Shown: piece by piece, positions 39,527 to 48,524 of the stretch
How positions within the stretch are numbered: position 1 is the first letter of the stretch
Layout: the number at the start of each line of letters is the position of its first letter
NCBI RefSeq assembly: GCF_018122595.1
Contig: NZ_JAGRQH010000001.1
Coordinates: forward strand, 496,001-560,000
Length of the DNA: 64,000 bases
Origin: Neokomagataea anthophila
GTDB taxonomy: Bacteria; Pseudomonadota; Alphaproteobacteria; Acetobacterales; Acetobacteraceae
Direction of reading: 5' to 3'
Program-made: the position numbers and the translations under genes
The notes under the pieces: model-generated
The model's input: the letters and a program-made list of their open reading frames with translations, nothing else
What the model was told of the DNA's origin: nothing
The model's database searches: none

Positions 39527-40411
39527 ATGTCTCTCCCCTATGTCTTGACCCTCGTTGCAGACCGCCGCAATGGTCCGCTTGCCCCAGAGGCCATCGACAT
39601 TGCGCGCACTCTCGTACGCGGCGAAAAGCCCATTACCCTTTCACCGGGAGAGGCTGTTGATATTCCCTGCCCTCCAACCGTTGCAAATGCTGCCACCATT
39701 CGCGCAACACTCGCGCCATACAAAACCGATGCTCTTCTCATCAAAACACGCGGTCGTCGCAAAGCCGTTCTCGTGGCCGACATGGACAGTACGATCGTCA
39801 CAAGCGAAACGCTTGATGAAATGGCCAATATTCTTGGTGTTGGAGAGGATGTTGCCGCCATCACCCGTGCCTCTATGAATGGGGAGTTGGATTTTGATAC
39901 AGCCCTTGAGCAGCGCGTTGCCCTTCTAGAAAACCGCTCAGCCAGTGTGCTTGAGGACGTATGGAACGCAACCCATCTCACAGAAGGCGCACGGGAACTG
40001 GTTATGACCATGCGCGCTCATCGCGCACGCACGGCGCTTGTTTCTGGTGGCTTCACATGGTTCACGCAGCGCGTAGCCGCATTATGTGGCTTTGATGAGC
40101 ATCACGGGAACCACCTTGGCCTCGAAGGCAATATTTTAACGGGCCGCCTTGCCGGACCGATTTTAGGGCCGGATGCAAAGCTGGACCATCTTCGCCGCCT
40201 CGCGGCTGAACGCGGCGTACAGCTCAAAGCATGCGTCACAACAGGCGATGGTGCAAACGACATTCCGATGCTGAAAGAAGCCGGGCTTGGCCTCGCATTC
40301 CACGCGAAACCAAACGTGCGCAAAGTGACCGAAATGCAGATTAATTTTGCATCACTCCGGGCACATCTTTTTGCCCAAGGCTACCGCGCAGAAGACTTCG
40401 TAACAGACTAA
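39527..40411 (+). CDS. serB: Phosphoserine phosphatase
   Basis: SerB, a HAD-superfamily phosphatase, completes serine synthesis. The 294-residue product has motif I VADMDSTIV with nucleophile Asp85 and acid/base Asp87, motif II ALVSGGFTWFTQ, a downstream lysine and motif III VTTGDGANDIPML. The N-terminal 75 residues form an ACT-like region, as in many proteobacterial SerB. It is divergent from miaA with 63 bases between starts. A hairpin at 40432 probably ends its transcript. Confidence 0.95.
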   Translation: MSLPYVLTLVADRRNGPLAPEAIDIARTLVRGEKPITLSPGEAVDIPCPPTVANAATIRATLAPYKTDALLIKTRGRRKAVLVADMDSTIVTSETLDEMANILGVGEDVAAITRASMNGELDFDTALEQRVALLENRSASVLEDVWNATHLTEGARELVMTMRAHRARTALVSGGFTWFTQRVAALCGFDEHHGNHLGLEGNILTGRLAGPILGPDAKLDHLRRLAAERGVQLKACVTTGDGANDIPMLKEAGLGLAFHAKPNVRKVTEMQINFASLRAHLFAQGYRAEDFVTD

Positions 40412-40431
40412 CCATACAGACTACACGCTAA

Positions 40432-40450
40432 GAGGGAGAACTCCTCCCTC
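40432..40450 (+). terminator. Hairpin terminator after serB
   Basis: GAGGGAG and CTCCCTC pair over a five-base loop 20 bases past the serB stop, then a pyrimidine-rich stretch ending in TTTT. Confidence 0.6.
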
Positions 40451-40461
40451 AACACTTCTCT

Positions 40462-40492
40462 TTTCCCATTGGCAGACCGCGCTGATGGGAAA
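40462..40492 (-). terminator. Terminator of the dciA-like gene
   Basis: TTTCCCAT and ATGGGAAA form an eight-base-pair stem with a 15-base loop directly after the dciA stop on the minus strand. The following sequence is A/G-rich, so its strength is uncertain. Confidence 0.5.
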
Positions 40493-40493
40493 C

Positions 40494-41006
40494 CTATCTG
40501 CGGGTGCGTTTTAGCTTAATATGCCCGCCCAAACGCTCTAGGGCTGCACGCAACTCATCATTCTCCACACCCTCCACAGAAACGGCTGGAAGACGCTTTT
40601 TCACGCGGGGCGCAACAGGCCGGAGTGTATGATCTTGTACCAATTTCAAACGCTCAATCGCATGCACGCCACGTAACCCGCATGCTGTATTAATACGTTC
40701 TAAAAGTTGGACACTTTGGTGCTGCAACTCCATCGCCACAGGGCCTGCACAAGCCAACGTCAATGTGCCTGCGGATAAACGCCGAGGCTCCGTCTGCTGC
40801 GCTAAATAAGGCCCTACAAAATCAGGCCAGTTCAACGCAAGACGGACCAAAATAGGAGATTTTTTCTTAAATGCCGGTTGCGTGACTTGCGTTACAAACG
40901 CACCAATTTGCTTAGTGCCATAAGTTGTTGTTTTGGGCCTAAAAGGCGCTTTTCCTGTCGGAAAAGTCTCATTACTGCGCTTGTTCAGCGTCCCATCCTC
41001 TTCCAT
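40494..41006 (-). CDS. dciA: DciA-family (DUF721) protein, probable helicase-loading factor
   Basis: A 170-residue protein. DciA-type proteins recruit replicative helicase DnaB in bacteria lacking DnaC. The DUF721 pattern is visible in the middle: WPDFVGPYLAQQTEPRRLSAGTLTLACAGPVAMELQHQSVQLLERINTACG, matching the strand-helix order of the family. A basic N-terminal tail (about residues 1-60) and a basic C-terminus KLKRTRR suggest DNA binding. I chose ATG at 41006; the frame continues to a GTG at 41057 inside mutY. The start is only ten bases from the divergent mutY start. Confidence 0.72.
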   Translation of the reverse strand: MEEDGTLNKRSNETFPTGKAPFRPKTTTYGTKQIGAFVTQVTQPAFKKKSPILVRLALNWPDFVGPYLAQQTEPRRLSAGTLTLACAGPVAMELQHQSVQLLERINTACGLRGVHAIERLKLVQDHTLRPVAPRVKKRLPAVSVEGVENDELRAALERLGGHIKLKRTRR

Positions 41007-41016
41007 ATAAGAGAGC

Positions 41017-42072
41017 GTGATTCTTAACGCTTCTGAACTCCTCCGCTGGTATGACACGCATCGCCGTAGCTTGCCATGGCGCGGCTCCGATAAACTGCGC
41101 CCTTCACCTTATGCCGTGTGGCTGAGCGAAATCATGCTCCAGCAAACCACTGTGCAGGCAGTTATACCGTATTTTGAACGCTTCTTCACGGATTATCCCA
41201 CGGTTCAAGCATTAGCCGCTGCACCACTGGAAGACGTCCTTCAGCGTTGGGCCGGGCTTGGTTACTATGCCCGCGCCCGCAATCTGCACGCTTGCGCACA
41301 AAAGGTCACTGAGCGTGGGGGGTTTCCGCAAACCGTCGATGAATTACAAACCCTACCGGGCATTGGCGCATATACGGCGCGGGCCGTGGCCGCGATTGCT
41401 TTTGGTGTGCCTGTCGTGCCGGTTGATGGCAATGTAGAGCGTGTTACATCGCGGCTTTTTGCTGTTGAAGACCCCATTCCGGGCGCCCGCCCACAGTTGC
41501 ACCGCCACGCCGCGACGCTCAACGATGACCCTATCGCTAAAACACGCCCTTCAGATTTTGCTCAGGCACTTTTTGACCTAGGGTCAAGCATTTGCACACC
41601 ACGCAACCCGACATGCTTACCGTGCCCGTGGCGCACACCCTGCAAAGCACAAGCACAAGGCATTGCAGCATCGCTTCCAAAACGCGCCCCTAAAGCAGTA
41701 AGGCCAACACGATACGGCGCGCACTTCATTATTACGGACCATCAGGGACAATTTTTACTCCGACAACGCCCCGCTAAAGGTCTGTTAGGAGGCATGGACG
41801 AGTTTCCAGGAACGGAATGGCGTTCTAGCCCGTGGAGCGAAGAAGAAGCTTTAAACCAAGCACCGGCTCTCTTAAGCTGGACACTCTGTGGAGAAGTGAC
41901 ACATATTTTCTCACATTTCACACTGAAAGTGACTGTCTACGGAACTCGTCTTCTCCAAAACCGTAATCAAACGATTGATACGGATTACGGTTCTTTTCGT
42001 CCTCTGAAGAGCGCAGCTCTTCCGGGTATTATGAGTAAGTGTCTCGCACTTTATAAAACATCTGCACAGTAA
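41017..42072 (+). CDS. mutY: A/G-specific adenine DNA glycosylase
   Basis: MutY removes adenine mispaired with 8-oxoguanine or guanine. The 351-residue product has the start WYDTHRRSLPWRG, the helix-hairpin-helix LPGIGAYTARAVAAIAFG followed by catalytic aspartate VPVDGNVERV, the four-cysteine 4Fe-4S loop CTPRNPTCLPCPWRTPC and a C-terminal NUDIX-like domain (RPAKGLLGGMDEFPGTEW) that reads 8-oxoG. GTG at 41017 follows an AGAGAG stretch. The unknown gene at 42085 follows after 12 bases. Confidence 0.95.
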   Translation: MILNASELLRWYDTHRRSLPWRGSDKLRPSPYAVWLSEIMLQQTTVQAVIPYFERFFTDYPTVQALAAAPLEDVLQRWAGLGYYARARNLHACAQKVTERGGFPQTVDELQTLPGIGAYTARAVAAIAFGVPVVPVDGNVERVTSRLFAVEDPIPGARPQLHRHAATLNDDPIAKTRPSDFAQALFDLGSSICTPRNPTCLPCPWRTPCKAQAQGIAASLPKRAPKAVRPTRYGAHFIITDHQGQFLLRQRPAKGLLGGMDEFPGTEWRSSPWSEEEALNQAPALLSWTLCGEVTHIFSHFTLKVTVYGTRLLQNRNQTIDTDYGSFRPLKSAALPGIMSKCLALYKTSAQ

Positions 42073-42084
42073 ACAGGACATTCC

Positions 42085-42696
42085 ATGAAGAACTCAGCCG
42101 CAGCAACTTCACTGTATCTCATGGATTGGCATGGTCATTTCCTTAGCCACGACCCAATGCGCGATAGGTTTTCAGTATCTCCTTTCAATCCCGGCATACT
42201 GCCAGACCTTACTATCAATGCGCCCAAGCACTTTTCTCTACCAACGGACATCCAGTTCATAAAACATATCTCTATGCCCAAACCATTTCCGACCTGCATC
42301 ATGGACGATGCTGGGGGTGGCTATGTATCTTTGTTCTTTCCACAAAAACAACGCTATCTTACTTGCCTACCTATACCGGAACAGCAGGAACAAGCCGTTA
42401 TCCGAGCCGAATTCGTGCATGGATGGGAAAAATTCATCCCCTTTACCCCGGCTGCTCTACGGGGCCTCTCATTGTTGATGCTCCCTGAGCTTTACTCAAT
42501 TATATCCAAAGATGGCCGCCCGGTCTCAGCGCTTACTCTTCATCCACACTCAAATATTGGCTCGATTGATGGATTTAATATATCAATTGTAGATAATATT
42601 AGAAATTTTGATCTAATTGGAAAAGAAAATACAGAAATAAACTTAATAAATCAGGAAAATTCTGAAAAATTATCCTTAACAATACATAAAAAATAA
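42085..42696 (+). CDS. Hypothetical protein downstream of mutY
   Basis: A 203-residue protein I do not recognise. It has no signal peptide or membrane segment. Residues 1-150 have normal composition with short motifs such as LYLMDWHGHFLSHDP and PTCIMDDAGGGYVSLFFPQ. From about 155 the DNA turns sharply AT-rich and the protein becomes Asn/Ile/Glu-rich (NIRNFDLIGKENTEINLINQENSEK), suggesting a join or a degenerate tail. ATG at 42085 follows CAGGA, and the mutY stop is 12 bases upstream, so it is probably co-transcribed with mutY and read before the Fur-like site. Confidence 0.6.
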   Translation: MKNSAAATSLYLMDWHGHFLSHDPMRDRFSVSPFNPGILPDLTINAPKHFSLPTDIQFIKHISMPKPFPTCIMDDAGGGYVSLFFPQKQRYLTCLPIPEQQEQAVIRAEFVHGWEKFIPFTPAALRGLSLLMLPELYSIISKDGRPVSALTLHPHSNIGSIDGFNISIVDNIRNFDLIGKENTEINLINQENSEKLSLTIHKK

Positions 42697-42764
42697 ATTT
42701 ATCATTCTTTATATCTAAATAATTAAAATTATAAAATTTCATACACAATTTGAAATTTTTTCAT

Positions 42765-42783
42765 AATGAGAATGACTTTCATT
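42765..42783 (+). promoter_or_regulatory. Fur-box-like palindrome upstream of the siderophore receptor
   Basis: AATGAGAATGACTTTCATT has five-base arms AATGA/TCATT plus an extra symmetric A/T pair, and resembles the Fur consensus of GATAAT-type half-sites. It lies 76 bases before the receptor start, a promoter position that fits iron repression. Confidence 0.65.
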
Positions 42784-42858
42784 TTCATAGAATTGTTCTA
42801 TAAACCTCATCCCTCAGGAAAAAACATGCGCACATAAAAAACTAAAAGGAACACAAAG

Positions 42859-44979
42859 TTGAAAAAAACGAAGTTTTGTTTTTTATTTTCCACTTATTTA
42901 TGTTCATTATTATATTCAAACATCACTATTGCAAAAGAAAAAATTAATGAAAGCAATGTAAATACATCAGAAATTATTGTTCTCGGAAAAAGAACTAATG
43001 GGTATAAGATTAATAAAATTACAACTGCGACACGCACCGGCACAAGTATAATATCTATACCTCAATCTATTCAAATAGTTACCCGAAAGGTCATTGATGA
43101 CCAACAAGCAATTGATCTAACAAGCGCACTGCGCAACGTCAGTGGCGTATTGCCTGGAACTGATGCCGGAAATAGATCCGAAAGCTTTACCATTAGAGGT
43201 TTTCGATCTTCTTACTACGCTATAGATAGCATAATGCTGAGTCCTGCTATTCAAACAAATGATAGCTATAGGGATTTAGCAAATATCGAGCGTATAGAAG
43301 TTCTCAAAGGGCCAGCCTCAGTTTTATATGGGCGCGGCGACCCTGGCGGATTGATCAATATCGTTACCAAACAACCCAAGTATACAGCCTCCAATAATAT
43401 CTCTTTACAAGGCGGAAGCTTTGGCTTTGTGCGCGGTCAAGGTGACGTAACGGGCGCCGTTAATCGTTCTCATACGCTCGCTTTCCGGCTTATTGGTGCT
43501 GCAGAACGAACTAATACATTTCGTGATGTTTTCATTCCGTACCAGCGCCAATTTATCGCCGGGTCACTCTTATGGCAGCCAACATCTCGCACAACAGCTT
43601 TAGCGAGCCTGACCTTCACCCATCAAAAAAACCAAACCGATCGCGGTCTCATTGCTACGCCGTCAGCCAACGGTAAGGGATTGGTTGTTGATCTACCGCG
43701 TAGCCGCTTCTTGGGAGAAAAATGGGCCGCAACAGATTCTCAAAGACTAGAGTTTAATTACCGCATAGAGCATCAACTCTTAGATTGGCTAAAAATCCGT
43801 CAAATCGGCCATTATGATATGGGTGCGATTAATATTTTGGGCGTCAATTATGGATCAAATATCAAAGTTGCCCCCAAAACCCTGACGCGAACCATTGCAC
43901 GGTCATCCGTACGTCAGGATGAAAACAACCATAATGCTGATTTTCAACTTGATGCCGTTGCCAATGCTAAAACCTTTGGCCTGTCCCACACACTTGTTTT
44001 AGGGGGGGAATGGCTTAACAGCTATCGCTTCCGAACCTTCGACCGAGGTTCTTTAGCAAGCATTGATATTGATAACCCTGTATACGGTGCCCTACCCACC
44101 AAATGGATTACAGCAGCAGATCGTACGGTCCGGGCGCGCTCACTTTCAACGTATATGCAAGACCAAATCGATATTGGAAAACATATCAATCTGCTTGGGG
44201 GTGTACGCTTTGACCATGCACGAGAATCAGATTACGGCACGACCGGTTATGCATCCAATGACAAAAAATGGTCACCGCGTGCTGGCATTGTTTGGAAACC
44301 TGTCGATCCTGTTGCTTTCTTCTTTGATTACACACGATCTTTCCAGTCACAACCCGCTCCAACCCTCTCAGGTCAACCCATTCCACCTGAAACAGGGCAA
44401 CAATTCGAAGCGGGTTTGAAAGCTGAAGCACTACAAAAGCGCCTCTTTATCAATCTCGCATTGTACCATCTCGTCAGAGCGCATGTGGCTCAACAAGACC
44501 CAACCAATGTTGGCTTCAATATTGACGCTGGAAAACAGAGATCCCGCGGTGTCGAACTGGATATCAATGGTGCCATAACGTCTGACCTTCAGGTCATAGC
44601 AACTGCCGCATATACTGATACTACGATTTTAGACTCTAGTACTTATAAAGTTGGAAACTCCCTTATTGGAGTTCCTAAATGGGCAGGCAGCGTCTGGATG
44701 ACCTATGAACCAAAGAGCGGGTTTTTCAAAAATACTGGAATCGGAGGTGGTGTTTTTGCTGCCAGTAACCGTCAAGGAGATCTTGATAATAGCTTCCGTA
44801 TAGGTGGATATCATCGTTTTGATGCAAGTATATGGAAAAAAATTGGCAAAAACCTTAAAATGTCCCTCAATATTAAAAATATCTCCAACGAATATTACAT
44901 TGAATCATCCGTATCCTCTTCTCAAATTACACCAGGTACGGGACGAACCTTCCTCGGTGGCGTGAGCGCAGATTTCTAA
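42859..44979 (+). CDS. TonB-dependent siderophore receptor
   Basis: A 706-residue ferric-siderophore-type receptor. It has a signal peptide (KTKFCFLFSTYLCSLLYSNITIAK), a TonB-box-like SEIIVLGKR, and a plug with SIPQSIQIVTRKVIDDQQ, TIRGFRSSYYAIDSIM and IERIEVLKGPASVLYGRGDPGGLINIVTKQP, standard for FhuA/FoxA-type receptors. The barrel ends in ADF. The TTG start at 42859 follows AAAAGGA. A Fur-box-like site lies upstream. Its stop shares one base with the next gene's ATG, tying it to a PstS-like secreted protein. Ligand not predictable. Confidence 0.92.
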   Translation: MKKTKFCFLFSTYLCSLLYSNITIAKEKINESNVNTSEIIVLGKRTNGYKINKITTATRTGTSIISIPQSIQIVTRKVIDDQQAIDLTSALRNVSGVLPGTDAGNRSESFTIRGFRSSYYAIDSIMLSPAIQTNDSYRDLANIERIEVLKGPASVLYGRGDPGGLINIVTKQPKYTASNNISLQGGSFGFVRGQGDVTGAVNRSHTLAFRLIGAAERTNTFRDVFIPYQRQFIAGSLLWQPTSRTTALASLTFTHQKNQTDRGLIATPSANGKGLVVDLPRSRFLGEKWAATDSQRLEFNYRIEHQLLDWLKIRQIGHYDMGAINILGVNYGSNIKVAPKTLTRTIARSSVRQDENNHNADFQLDAVANAKTFGLSHTLVLGGEWLNSYRFRTFDRGSLASIDIDNPVYGALPTKWITAADRTVRARSLSTYMQDQIDIGKHINLLGGVRFDHARESDYGTTGYASNDKKWSPRAGIVWKPVDPVAFFFDYTRSFQSQPAPTLSGQPIPPETGQQFEAGLKAEALQKRLFINLALYHLVRAHVAQQDPTNVGFNIDAGKQRSRGVELDINGAITSDLQVIATAAYTDTTILDSSTYKVGNSLIGVPKWAGSVWMTYEPKSGFFKNTGIGGGVFAASNRQGDLDNSFRIGGYHRFDASIWKKIGKNLKMSLNIKNISNEYYIESSVSSSQITPGTGRTFLGGVSADF

Positions 44980-46427
44980 TGAAAAAACATCTTTTCTCCC
45001 TCCTATCCACCCTTGCGTGCACGTCTTTAGTGCACGCCGCCACCACAGAAAATGAGCCACCCATCCCTCCTTTGGTGGCACATTATCTCGACCCTCAGGG
45101 GCATCTCATCATTGGGGGAGGGCCAGAAAGTGAGGATATTGCTCATGAATTTAATCTCTCCTCACGCATAGTAGGCCCCGCAGGCAGCATCCCTCTCCTG
45201 ACACATGGTATCATTGCAGCTGCAATTCTTCCTCGTGTCCTCACAGATGGAGAGCGCGCCGCTATGAAGCGCTACACGGGCGGCGATCCACTTATCTTGC
45301 CTATTCTACAAGGACTTTACATCTGCGTACGCCGCAACTCTTCTAATGCCATTGACGAAAGACTCTTTCCTTTATTAAGAGCGCTTTTTTCAGAAAACGA
45401 TCACACCAAAACAAAGAACATATTTCTATATTTAAAAAATATATCCAATAATGAATTGGATAGTATTAACAAAAATATAAAAAATGAGAAATATGAATTA
45501 ACACCCACTGAAAATGACACAAAAATCAACACAATAAATATTATTGGAAGCGATACTATTGATAAATTACTTCCAGAATTAGAGTATGGCTATAAAGCCC
45601 ACAACCCAACACTAAACTTCTCTAATGACCTTCGTGGATCTTCACTGGCAATTCCCGCATTAATTGCTGGCACCAGTGCCATTGCTCCCATGGGCCGTGA
45701 AGCTTGGCAAGAAGACCTTAACGCTTTTCAGCAAGCAAAAGGATATGCGCCAACCCGTATTCGTATTGCATATGCAAGCTTTGGTCCTCGCCCAGATGGC
45801 AAAACACCACCAGCTGTTTATATCAACCAGAAGAACCCAATAAAAGGAGCAGCTTGGTCACAAATACAGCGTATATTCTCCGCATCATCCCCTCAACCCG
45901 AAGCCCCACAGTGGTCATCCCTTGGCTTAACGCAAGAAGACTGGGCACATGCTCCCATCCATATTTACGGAATGAACCCAGACAGCAGTTTTGCTCTCGC
46001 TATGCAGCAATCTAAATTAAAGGGGCTACCTTTCAGTTCTTTTTACCGAGCCATGCCAACTGGAAAAGCCGTTTTAGACGCTGTCGCGCGTGATCCGCTC
46101 GGCATTGGGTACAGCACATGGATGGATGCTGGAAAAGCACCGCCAATGGTCAAGTTACTCCCCCTCTCATATAACGTCACAGGACCCTTTGTTCTTCCAG
46201 ACGGAGTGAGCGATCGTTCTAAATGGCCAATCTCATATTTTTTTAATATCTATATTGATTGTGCACCCGGAAAACATATTCCTCAGCCAATTAAGAAATT
46301 TCTTCTCTACTTAACATCTGAAGAAGGTCAAAAAATCATCCTTAAACATCGATACGAAGAAAACGGATATCTTCCACTTCAAAAACAAGAACTACTTAAA
46401 GAGCGTAACAAAATAAATAGTTTATAA
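44979..46427 (+). CDS. PstS-like secreted substrate-binding protein coupled to a TonB receptor
   Basis: A 482-residue exported protein with a signal peptide (KKHLFSLLSTLACTSLVHAA). The C-terminal two thirds resemble PstS-type phosphate-binding proteins: NIIGSDTIDKLLPELEYGYKA, DLRGSSLAIPALIAGTSAIAPMGREAW, then PAVYINQKNPIKG, DPLGIGYSTW and a closing helix FLLYLTSEEGQKIILKHRY. The N-terminal 150 residues are of unknown fold, with Asn/Lys-rich sequence in the middle. No ABC permease genes are adjacent. Overlap with the receptor stop (TAATG) shows translational coupling, so it probably works with the receptor on the periplasmic side. Its ligand is unknown. Confidence 0.72.
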   Translation: MKKHLFSLLSTLACTSLVHAATTENEPPIPPLVAHYLDPQGHLIIGGGPESEDIAHEFNLSSRIVGPAGSIPLLTHGIIAAAILPRVLTDGERAAMKRYTGGDPLILPILQGLYICVRRNSSNAIDERLFPLLRALFSENDHTKTKNIFLYLKNISNNELDSINKNIKNEKYELTPTENDTKINTINIIGSDTIDKLLPELEYGYKAHNPTLNFSNDLRGSSLAIPALIAGTSAIAPMGREAWQEDLNAFQQAKGYAPTRIRIAYASFGPRPDGKTPPAVYINQKNPIKGAAWSQIQRIFSASSPQPEAPQWSSLGLTQEDWAHAPIHIYGMNPDSSFALAMQQSKLKGLPFSSFYRAMPTGKAVLDAVARDPLGIGYSTWMDAGKAPPMVKLLPLSYNVTGPFVLPDGVSDRSKWPISYFFNIYIDCAPGKHIPQPIKKFLLYLTSEEGQKIILKHRYEENGYLPLQKQELLKERNKINSL

Positions 46428-46433
46428 AAAATA

Positions 46434-46460
46434 TCCCTGCGGAATAAAACTCCGCAGGGA
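46434..46460 (+). terminator. Terminator after the PstS-like gene
   Basis: TCCCTGCGGA and TCCGCAGGGA form a perfect ten-base-pair stem with a seven-base loop, seven bases past the stop codon. No long T-run follows. Confidence 0.75.
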
Positions 46461-46508
46461 CTAAAAACACATCATGTCATCATTCAATGACACGCATATT
46501 TTAATAGA

Positions 46509-46892
46509 TTAGTGTGCCCAGCCTTCTGGAACCTTACCACCATTCTTCGCCAGTTCAGCATAGACCTGCTTGATGAGCCAAACGTTCATCGTAGCCGTAT
46601 CATCTGTGCTGCCAGAATAATGCAGTTCACCCGCCAATTGCTTGCGCGCGTCCAAAGAACTGTCTAGGCCCAGAAGCTTCAACAGATCAACAATTGACGT
46701 CTGATAGTTCAGTTGTTGACCAGCCTTTGCAGCCAAATCAGCCAGCACAGCATTCACATCGACAGCGGCAGGTGCTGCTGCTGGCGCGTCAGATGCTGGT
46801 GCTGCCGCAGGTGCTGCATCTGCTGGAGCAGATGGCGTTGCTGCGTCGGCCTGACCGAAAATCTTGGACATGATTGAGCTAAAAAGACCCAT
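46509..46892 (-). CDS. DUF3597 domain protein
   Basis: A 127-residue protein with a short N-terminal helix (GLFSSIMSKIFGQ), an Ala/Pro-rich linker at about residues 17-43 (APADAAPAAAPASDAPAAAP), and a DUF3597 domain (VDVNAVLADLAAKAGQQLNYQTSIVDLLKLLGLDSSLDARKQLAGELHY, ending KNGGKVPEGWAH). The domain resembles LysM-like or small helical modules found in proteobacterial stress-related proteins. No function is established. It follows ahcY, from which it is separated by a strong bidirectional hairpin. Confidence 0.83.
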   Translation of the reverse strand: MGLFSSIMSKIFGQADAATPSAPADAAPAAAPASDAPAAAPAAVDVNAVLADLAAKAGQQLNYQTSIVDLLKLLGLDSSLDARKQLAGELHYSGSTDDTATMNVWLIKQVYAELAKNGGKVPEGWAH

Positions 46893-46926
46893 GGGTCACA
46901 CTCCTAAACTGTAACAACGAGGCGCA

Positions 46927-46957
46927 AAAAGCGCGTCCGTACTCGAAACGCGCTTTT
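46927..46957. terminator. Bidirectional terminator between ahcY and the DUF3597 gene
   Basis: AAAAGCGCGT and ACGCGCTTTT pair perfectly around an 11-base loop, with T-runs in both directions, 17 bases past the ahcY stop. Confidence 0.88.
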
Positions 46958-46973
46958 ATCGTAAGTGTTCCGA

Positions 46974-48269
46974 TTAGTAGCGATATTCTTCATGCTTGAA
47001 CGGACCACTCACCGGCACGCCGATATAATCAGCCTGCTTCTGAGACATCTTGGAAAGCTCAGCGCCAACCTTAGCCAAGTGCAGAGCTGCAACTTTCTCG
47101 TCCAGTGCCTTTGGCAGCGTGTAAACTTTACGCTCATATTGGCCCGGCTTTGCGTTCCACAGCTCAATTTGAGCCAGCGTTTGGTTCGTAAAGGATGCAG
47201 ACATCACGAAAGATGGGTGGCCCGTTGCGTTACCAAGGTTCACCAAACGGCCTTCGGACAGAAGGATGATACGGCGGCCTTCAGCCAGTTCGATCTCATC
47301 CACTTGCGGCTTGATGTTGTTCCAACGATAGTTGCGCAGCGCTTCGACCTGAATTTCGCTGTCAAAGTGACCGATGTTACAAACGATCGCACGGTCACGC
47401 ATAGCGCGCATATGCTCAATTGTGATCAGATCCACGTTGCCTGTGCAGGTCACGAAAATATCGCCGCGTGGTGCAGCATTTTCCATCGTGACAACTTCAT
47501 AGCCTTCCATAGCGGCTTGAAGTGCGCAGATCGGGTCAACTTCTGTAACCAGAACACGGCAACCCGCATTACGCAGAGACGCAGCAGAGCCCTTACCCAC
47601 GTCACCATAACCAGCAACAACAGCAACCTTACCGGCCATCATCACGTCCGTACCACGGCGAATGGCGTCAACAAGGCTCTCACGGCAGCCGTACAAGTTG
47701 TCGAACTTAGACTTCGTAACGCTATCATTCACGTTAATGGCTGGAACCTTCAACGTACCCTTACGCGCCATTTCCCACAGACGATGCACGCCCGTTGTGG
47801 TTTCTTCGGACAGGCCGCGAACGTCTTCCAGAAGGTCTGCATACTTATCATGCATCAGAACCGTCAGGTCGCCGCCATCGTCCAGAATCATGTTCGGCGT
47901 CCAGCCATCTGGGCCACGCACGGTCTGCTCAATGCACCACCAGAATTCTTCTTCGGACAGGCCCTTCCATGCAAACACAGGAATATTCGCCGCTGCAATC
48001 GCTGCTGCCGCATGATCCTGCGTGGAGAAGATGTTGCAAGAAGACCAGCGAACCGTCGCACCCAGAGCCACCAGCGTTTCAATCAAAACAGCCGTTTGAA
48101 TGGTCATATGCAGGCAGCCTGCAATGCGCGCGCCCTTCAAAGGCTGGCTATCACCATACTCTTCACGGAGCGCCATCAGGCCCGGCATTTCGCCTTCGGC
48201 GATGGAAATTTCCTTACGGCCCCAATCTGCGAGGGTAATATCGCGAACTTTATAGTCCTGAACGGTCAT
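46974..48269 (-). CDS. ahcY: Adenosylhomocysteinase
   Basis: AhcY hydrolyses S-adenosylhomocysteine to adenosine and homocysteine, keeping methyl transfer going. The 431-residue product has the NAD-binding [33 protein letters not shown], catalytic [17 protein letters not shown] with Lys and Asp, [10 protein letters not shown] and the family C-terminus KHEEYRY. It lacks the 40-residue insertion of the plant/parasite subclass in the form I recognise. I looked for an SAH riboswitch in the leader (48270-48524) and did not see the consensus; only a CGGGG/CCCCG hairpin near 48305 is visible. Confidence 0.96.
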   Translation of the reverse strand: MTVQDYKVRDITLADWGRKEISIAEGEMPGLMALREEYGDSQPLKGARIAGCLHMTIQTAVLIETLVALGATVRWSSCNIFSTQDHAAAAIAAANIPVFAWKGLSEEEFWWCIEQTVRGPDGWTPNMILDDGGDLTVLMHDKYADLLEDVRGLSEETTTGVHRLWEMARKGTLKVPAINVNDSVTKSKFDNLYGCRESLVDAIRRGTDVMMAGKVAVVAGYGDVGKGSAASLRNAGCRVLVTEVDPICALQAAMEGYEVVTMENAAPRGDIFVTCTGNVDLITIEHMRAMRDRAIVCNIGHFDSEIQVEALRNYRWNNIKPQVDEIELAEGRRIILLSEGRLVNLGNATGHPSFVMSASFTNQTLAQIELWNAKPGQYERKVYTLPKALDEKVAALHLAKVGAELSKMSQKQADYIGVPVSGPFKHEEYRY

Positions 48270-48524
48270 GAGTAATGCCCTTACTGCGGGAGAATAACGG
48301 GGAAAGGTATAGAGATTACCCCGCCATTCGCAAAGGGCTGCTTCTCAAACTGAATGCCAACGCACCTCACAAAATGATGGATGCAGGGCAGAGCATGCAT
48401 AAAACCATTTTACAGTTTTTGTATGAACTGACAGAACCAAGCTACCAAACGTTCTTTATGATCGTTATTTTGTTTCCATAGCGCTCTATGCAGCGCTCAC
48501 TCCTTGGATCAATGGGAGGATGCC

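Noticed and set aside
46965-48275. 436-codon open frame on the plus strand opposite ahcY
   Set aside because: It mirrors ahcY exactly, has no family features, and is caused by the codon bias of the highly expressed gene.
48270-48524. SAH riboswitch upstream of ahcY
   Set aside because: The conserved SAH aptamer core is absent; only a short CGGGG/CCCCG hairpin is present.
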